Positions 6,816 to 10,141 of a DNA stretch of 10,141 nucleotides are shown piece after piece. Within the stretch, counting starts at the first letter, position 1, and every line of letters starts with the position of its first letter. The translations under genes were made by a program, and so were the position numbers. The notes under the pieces are model-generated. The model saw only the letters and a list, made by a program, of their open reading frames with translations, made no database searches and was not told where the DNA came from. Source of the stretch: an uncultured Christensenella sp. (GTDB lineage Bacteria; Bacillota; Clostridia; Christensenellales; Borkfalkiaceae); the NCBI GenBank assembly GCA_910583545.1, contig CAJTXM010000025.1, positions 1-10,141 on the forward strand. Direction: 5' to 3'.

Positions 6816-7361
6816 ATGCAGACGAATGACGGCGAAAAACTTAATAGACTCATTTTCGCCGTGGCAAAGGGCAACGCCGACTGTCTTGACGGTATTTACG
6901 CTCTGGCAGGCGGAAAGATGTACGCCGTGGCTTTCAGCCTTGTCGGCAGGGATTACGCCGAAGACGTTCTTCACGACAGCTTCATCAAGATCGCGCGGTT
7001 TGCAAAAAAATACAGTTGGTGCGATAATCCCTGCGGTTGGCTTATAAAAATCGTGCGCAATACCGCGCTCGATTTTATCAAAGCGAAAAAAATAAGAAAC
7101 GAAGTGAGCGAAGAAGCCTTTTACTCGCTCTCCTCGCTCGGCTACTCGCCCGAAAAGCGCGAAAACGCGATTATGCTTGAACAGGCGATGTCAAAGCTCG
7201 AACCCGAAGAAAGGAAGATACTTTATCTGATTTACTATCTCGATATGACGGTGAGAGAAGCCGCTTCGGAACTTGAAATGAGCAAATCCGCAGTACAGCG
7301 GTTAAAAGAAAAAGCCGAAGCACGGCTCAGAGAATTGCTGTACGGCGGGACAAACGAATAG
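6816..7361 (+). CDS. ECF-type RNA polymerase sigma factor
   Basis: The product has 181 residues in the usual two-domain ECF layout. Region 2 spans about residues 25-92, with the DYAEDVLHDSFIKIARF core-binding and -10 helix and the WLIKIVRNTALDFIKAKK segment typical of region 2.3-2.4. Region 4 spans about 119-175, with the helix-turn-helix in TVREAASELEMSKSAVQRLKEKA (about 145-167). It would direct polymerase to a specific regulon, possibly including its own operon. The next two genes, a one-TM protein and a VWA lipoprotein, follow on the same strand and are probably its regulator and an associated surface component. The ATG at 6816 has no Shine-Dalgarno sequence upstream; the next methionine, residue 35, would cut into region 2, so the upstream start is kept. 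Confidence 0.92.
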   Translation: MQTNDGEKLNRLIFAVAKGNADCLDGIYALAGGKMYAVAFSLVGRDYAEDVLHDSFIKIARFAKKYSWCDNPCGWLIKIVRNTALDFIKAKKIRNEVSEEAFYSLSSLGYSPEKRENAIMLEQAMSKLEPEERKILYLIYYLDMTVREAASELEMSKSAVQRLKEKAEARLRELLYGGTNE

Positions 7362-7385
7362 TTTAAATCGTTTATTAGGTGTCGA

Positions 7386-8090
7386 ATGAAAGATGATAAA
7401 CTTGAAAAAGAGTTCGAAGAGTATTTCAAAGGCGTAAATACTCCCGACAATATAACGGGCGACGCGAAAAAATACGTCCGCACCGAAAAAAGAGCTATGC
7501 CGAAATTTTTGAAGTTCGCTTCGGTTGCGGCAAGCTTTTTGCTGGTGTTTGCACTTTCGCTCACCGTAATATTAAAAACCGATTTATTTAAAAAGACGGA
7601 CGGCTCGACGGACAGCGGCGCTTCTCCGCCGTCGGAAAGCATTTTCAGATTCTACTCCGACAGCGAACTCGAATCGAGGAACGCCGACGCCTATTCCGTT
7701 TCGTCCTTGGATAAGTCGCTGATATTTTTACAGAACTTAGCGGTAGCCGACAACGCACAGGTAAGCGGCTGTAAAGCCGGATATAAGGACGGTAAACTCT
7801 TCCTCGTGGAAGCAGATAGCGAGCTAAGATACGGGCTTAACCGCGACAGAACAAAAATTTACGTCGAATTTACGGAAGAAAATCTCGTTTACAGCGAGCT
7901 TAAAGACTATTACGGGGGAAGTAAATATTACTTTAACGGAGCCGAATATTACCTCACCGAACAAAAGGGTGAAAACGGCGAACCGGAGTTCAAACTTCAC
8001 ATATCGTACAACGGCGTAAAATATTACTTTTTTATCTCGTCACCCGACGAAGAGGCGTATATAAAATACCTCTACCTGATAGTAAAATAA
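7386..8090 (+). CDS. Single-pass membrane protein, putative anti-sigma factor
   Basis: The product has 234 residues: a charged cytoplasmic N-terminus (1-42), one hydrophobic segment at about 43-64, a Ser/Thr/Gly-rich linker (about 70-85) and an outer domain of about 150 residues. The order sigma then one-TM protein suggests an anti-sigma factor. There is no zinc-binding HxxxCxxC motif; the only cysteine is Cys129. The outer domain is rich in tyrosine and ends with two similar beta-hairpin-like units, YYFNGAEYYL (181-190) and SYNGVKYYFF (207-216). I do not recognise its family. An AGGTG site four bases before the ATG supports the start. The gap to the sigma gene is 24 bases. It shows no evident sequence likeness to the other putative anti-sigma protein at 138-923. 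Confidence 0.6.
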   Translation: MKDDKLEKEFEEYFKGVNTPDNITGDAKKYVRTEKRAMPKFLKFASVAASFLLVFALSLTVILKTDLFKKTDGSTDSGASPPSESIFRFYSDSELESRNADAYSVSSLDKSLIFLQNLAVADNAQVSGCKAGYKDGKLFLVEADSELRYGLNRDRTKIYVEFTEENLVYSELKDYYGGSKYYFNGAEYYLTEQKGENGEPEFKLHISYNGVKYYFFISSPDEEAYIKYLYLIVK

Positions 8091-8164
8091 ATTTTTTTGG
8101 AAAATTTTTGAAAAATGCGGGACAAACGCACAAGTCAAATCGTTTTATTGTCAGAAAATATTTT

Positions 8165-8172
8165 AAGAGGTG
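8165..8172 (+). promoter_or_regulatory. Ribosome binding site that sets the VWA lipoprotein start
   Basis: AAGAGGTG lies five bases before the ATG at 8178-8180. That ATG opens the MKKLLSCIAV signal peptide. This excludes the upstream in-frame ATG at 8115, which would bury the signal peptide behind 21 polar residues. Confidence 0.85.
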
Positions 8173-8177
8173 AAATT

Positions 8178-9668
8178 ATGAAAAAATTGTTATCCTGCAT
8201 TGCGGTCCTTGCAGTCTCCTGCACTTTGATAAGCGGATGCTTTTCACGGGCTCCCGACAACAGCGGAGCGCCGAACGGCGGTTTTTGGTTTGAAATTCCG
8301 GACGCAAACACCGAAGGCGGAAATTACGTTTACGACGCTGTCAAAGAACAGGATTTCACAAGCGTTTCCGATCAGGCGTCCTCCTACTTCTCGCTTGACA
8401 GAAACACGGCTTCGTATTCGCTTGTAAGAAACCAGATTGAACGCGGTGTAGAAGTAGAGGCGAAAGGCGTGCGCATAGAAGAGATGATAAATTACTTCGA
8501 CTACGGCTTCGACGAGCCCGAAGACAAAGCCGTCGCGCTGACGACAGCGCTCTCCCCCTGCCCCTGGAACGAAGACGGAACGCTCCTGTCCGTAGGGCTT
8601 AAAACCGCGGAATACAACACAGAATACGTCAACGCGAACTACGTTTTCCTCATCGACGTTTCGGGTTCGATGTCGGGCGACAGCAGACTTGGTCTTGCGA
8701 AAAAGGGACTTAAAATGCTTTTGAACGAGCTGGGCGAACGCGACCTTGTTTCGGTAGTAACGTACGCGAGCGGAGTAGACACCGTGCTTGACGGCGGAGA
8801 ATGTTCCGCTAAGGGCAAAGCGAAAATCGAAAGCGCGATATCTTCGCTGACGGCTTCGGGCTCCACTTACGGAAGCGGAGGAATCGAAAGAGCTTACGCC
8901 ATTGCGCAAAAGCACTTCATAACGGACGGAAACAACAGAGTGATAATCATTTCCGACGGTGACTTCAATGTGGGAATGAGCTCGACCGACGCGCTCAAAG
9001 AGTTTATTCAGGACAAGGCGAAAACGAATATCTACCTCTCGGTTATAGGCGTGGGGATGGGCAACACGAGAGACGATTTATTAGAGACTCTCGCAAAGAG
9101 CGGAAACGGAAATTACGCCTACTGCGACGACGAAAAAGAGGCGAGAAAAATTTTCATAGAAGAGCTGAAAAGCAACCTCTTCACCGTTGCGAAGGACGCA
9201 AAGGCAGGCGTAACGTTCACCTCCGCCGTAAATAAATACAGGCTTATAGGCTACGACACGAAACTCATTTCGGAGGACGATTTCAATAACGAAAAAGCCG
9301 ACGCAGGCGAAATAGGTTCCTCCCTCTGCGTATCCGCACTCTATGAAATAATACTTTCCGACAGCGCCGAAGGCAAGCTTGCCGACGTAGAGGTCAGATA
9401 CAAGGACGTGACGGGCGAAGCCGAAAAGAGCGACAGCGTGACCCGTGCGGTAAATTTAAACGACCAGTCCTCGGACGACCTGTCTTTCATAAGCTGCGTC
9501 GCCGAATTCGGACTTATTTTAAGAAAATCGGAATACAGGGGCACTGCCTCGCTGACAGCAGTCATTGAAAGACTCGACGCGCTGAGCGGATATATCGGCG
9601 ACGACGAGCACAAAAAGGAATTTGTAACCCTCGTCAGCAAAGCTTCCGAAACAAAATATTATCTGTAA
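8178..9668 (+). CDS. YfbK-type von Willebrand factor A domain lipoprotein
   Basis: The product has 496 residues. Residues 1-21 form a lipoprotein signal peptide with lipobox LISGC, so Cys21 is predicted to be lipidated and the protein anchored on the outer face of the membrane. Residues about 60-145 match the N-terminal YfbK-type domain (FSLDRNTASY, VRIEEMINYFDY). The VWA domain covers about 155-330 and has an intact metal-binding MIDAS: Asp160, Ser162 and Ser164 in DVSGSMS, Thr230 in GST and Asp260 in SDGD. The DGDFNVG segment and RLIGYDTK...DDFNNEKADAGEIG (355-380) continuing to the C-terminal YfbK-type domain are diagnostic of the family. The molecular role is unknown; VWA domains usually bind proteins through Mg. 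Although the frame opens earlier, the start at 8178 follows AAGAGGTG by five bases and begins the signal peptide. There is no separate promoter in the 87-base gap, so it is probably co-transcribed with the sigma operon. Confidence 0.93.
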   Translation: MKKLLSCIAVLAVSCTLISGCFSRAPDNSGAPNGGFWFEIPDANTEGGNYVYDAVKEQDFTSVSDQASSYFSLDRNTASYSLVRNQIERGVEVEAKGVRIEEMINYFDYGFDEPEDKAVALTTALSPCPWNEDGTLLSVGLKTAEYNTEYVNANYVFLIDVSGSMSGDSRLGLAKKGLKMLLNELGERDLVSVVTYASGVDTVLDGGECSAKGKAKIESAISSLTASGSTYGSGGIERAYAIAQKHFITDGNNRVIIISDGDFNVGMSSTDALKEFIQDKAKTNIYLSVIGVGMGNTRDDLLETLAKSGNGNYAYCDDEKEARKIFIEELKSNLFTVAKDAKAGVTFTSAVNKYRLIGYDTKLISEDDFNNEKADAGEIGSSLCVSALYEIILSDSAEGKLADVEVRYKDVTGEAEKSDSVTRAVNLNDQSSDDLSFISCVAEFGLILRKSEYRGTASLTAVIERLDALSGYIGDDEHKKEFVTLVSKASETKYYL

Positions 9669-9722
9669 ACTAAAAAGAGCTGCTTTAAGCACAATTCCCG
9701 TAGGGAATAAAAACGAATAGCA

Positions 9723-9761
9723 AGAAAGAACTCTCGAACAAATTGTTCGAGAGTTCTTTCT
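9723..9761. terminator. Perfect 17-bp hairpin between convergent genes, probable bidirectional terminator
   Basis: Positions 9723-9739 pair perfectly with 9745-9761 around a five-base AAATT loop. The ends of the stem are A- and T-rich but no long T run follows on either strand. It lies 54 bases after the VWA stop and 29 bases beyond the GNAT stop, where a shared terminator is expected. A weaker 6-bp hairpin (9694-9699 with 9703-9708) followed by ATAAAAA sits just before it. Confidence 0.65.
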
Positions 9762-9790
9762 GCGAGTAATTAAGTAAGCTAAATTGAAAT

Positions 9791-10141
9791 TTAACGTTCA
9801 AATCTAAAATATTTGAAACCGTATTCTTCTCTAATAAACTTAAATCCGACTCGTTCAAGCACGTGTTGACTACGAGTATTTTTTATAATCGTATCAGCAT
9901 TTACAGCAACCATATTCAACACTTCAAAGGCATATTGTATTGCCAACTGCTCTGCACGTGTGCCATATCCTTTACCTTTCACACTATCATTTTGCAAATG
10001 TATGCTCAATGTACATTCCCGACTTGTTCGATTTATGTCTTTTAATTGCAACTCTCCAATCGGTTTCCCATTTTTCATTATTGCAAACAGAATGCGAGAT
10101 GGATTTTGTTTTGTTTCAAAATATTTATTTACGGCGTTTTC
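9791..10141 (-). CDS. GNAT-family N-acetyltransferase, N-terminus cut by the window edge
   Basis: The frame runs open to the right edge, giving 116 residues up to the stop at 9791-9793. The methionine at 10078 is internal: 21 further codons upstream, ending SRILFAI, are in frame and continue the beta strand before KNGKPIGELQL, a typical GNAT strand. The acetyl-CoA binding motif is in VKGKGYGTRAEQLAIQYAF, with the Q/R-x-x-G-x-G/A pattern represented by K-G-K-G-Y-G. The C-terminal NTRSQHVLERVGFKFIREE segment is typical of RimJ/RimL-like members, which acetylate amino groups of proteins or small molecules; the substrate cannot be told. It is convergent with the VWA operon. By eye the DNA is more AT-rich than the central cluster. 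Confidence 0.88.
   Translation of the reverse strand, partial: ENAVNKYFETKQNPSRILFAIMKNGKPIGELQLKDINRTSRECTLSIHLQNDSVKGKGYGTRAEQLAIQYAFEVLNMVAVNADTIIKNTRSQHVLERVGFKFIREEYGFKYFRFER

Noticed and set aside
6737..6874. A 46-codon N-terminal extension of dapF
   Set aside because: The frame is open, but it covers the TATAAT and -35 boxes and reads beyond the divergent sigma start. The family N-terminus begins exactly at the ATG at 6736.
8115..8177. An upstream ATG for the VWA lipoprotein
   Set aside because: It would place 21 polar residues before a clear lipoprotein signal peptide. The ATG at 8178 has a strong ribosome binding site.
8091..8177. A separate promoter for the VWA gene
   Set aside because: TTGAAA at 8108 and TTGTCA at 8148 resemble -35 boxes, but neither has a -10-like box at 16-18 bases. 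The second would also place it over the ribosome binding site.
8244..8915. A long minus-strand open frame opposite the VWA gene
   Set aside because: It is basic, arginine-rich and low in recognisable structure, lies opposite a gene with clear catalytic motifs and has no promoter or terminator of its own, so it is a codon-bias shadow.
9791..10078. A complete GNAT gene starting at 10078
   Set aside because: The same frame continues open to the window edge with sequence that fits the beta strand preceding that methionine, so the gene is cut by the edge.
1..10141. CRISPR array, tRNA, rRNA, insertion sequence or phage genes
   Set aside because: No spaced direct repeats, cloverleaf or rRNA-like stretches, transposase motifs or phage structural genes were seen on either strand.

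Overview
The window looks like chromosomal DNA from a Gram-positive-type bacterium, most likely an uncultured Clostridia-like Firmicute (inference). The reasons are: the LL-diaminopimelate aminotransferase route to lysine and peptidoglycan, GAGGTG-type ribosome binding sites, sigma-A-like promoter boxes, small ECF sigma factors each followed by a single-pass membrane protein, and a moderate-GC core between more AT-rich flanks. There are no rRNA, tRNA, CRISPR or transposase genes.

Layout from left to right: (1) positions 2-88 hold the 3' end of a plus-strand gene, possibly of the SLOG nucleotide-binding type, followed by a bidirectional terminator. (2) On the minus strand at 138-1443 lie an ECF sigma factor and a one-TM putative anti-sigma protein, nearly fused (one base between stop and start). 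(3) On the minus strand at 1547-6736 is a compact housekeeping cluster, read in the order dapF, pyrG, dapL, malQ. It ends in a hairpin terminator directly after the malQ stop codon. (4) A 79-bp divergent promoter region lies at 6737-6815. (5) On the plus strand at 6816-9668 are a second ECF sigma factor, a second one-TM putative anti-sigma protein, and a lipoprotein of the YfbK type with a von Willebrand A domain. (6) A perfect 17-bp hairpin at 9723-9761 separates this operon from a convergent GNAT acetyltransferase gene cut by the right edge.

How the parts fit: DapL makes LL-DAP from tetrahydrodipicolinate and DapF converts it to meso-DAP for peptidoglycan and lysine, so two consecutive enzymes share one cluster. 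PyrG makes CTP, which is needed for RNA and phospholipid precursors. MalQ remodels maltodextrins or glycogen. The two sigma/membrane-protein pairs are probably independent envelope or extracytoplasmic signalling modules. The second has a surface VWA lipoprotein as its likely partner or output.

The most unusual observation is the divergent region 6737-6815. Both outward promoter candidates are placed so that transcription would begin at or within one base of the start codon, and neither gene has a clear Shine-Dalgarno sequence, so both transcripts may be leaderless. The sigma/anti-sigma/VWA-lipoprotein operon is the best candidate for a poorly described system here. Everything else reads as ordinary core genome.
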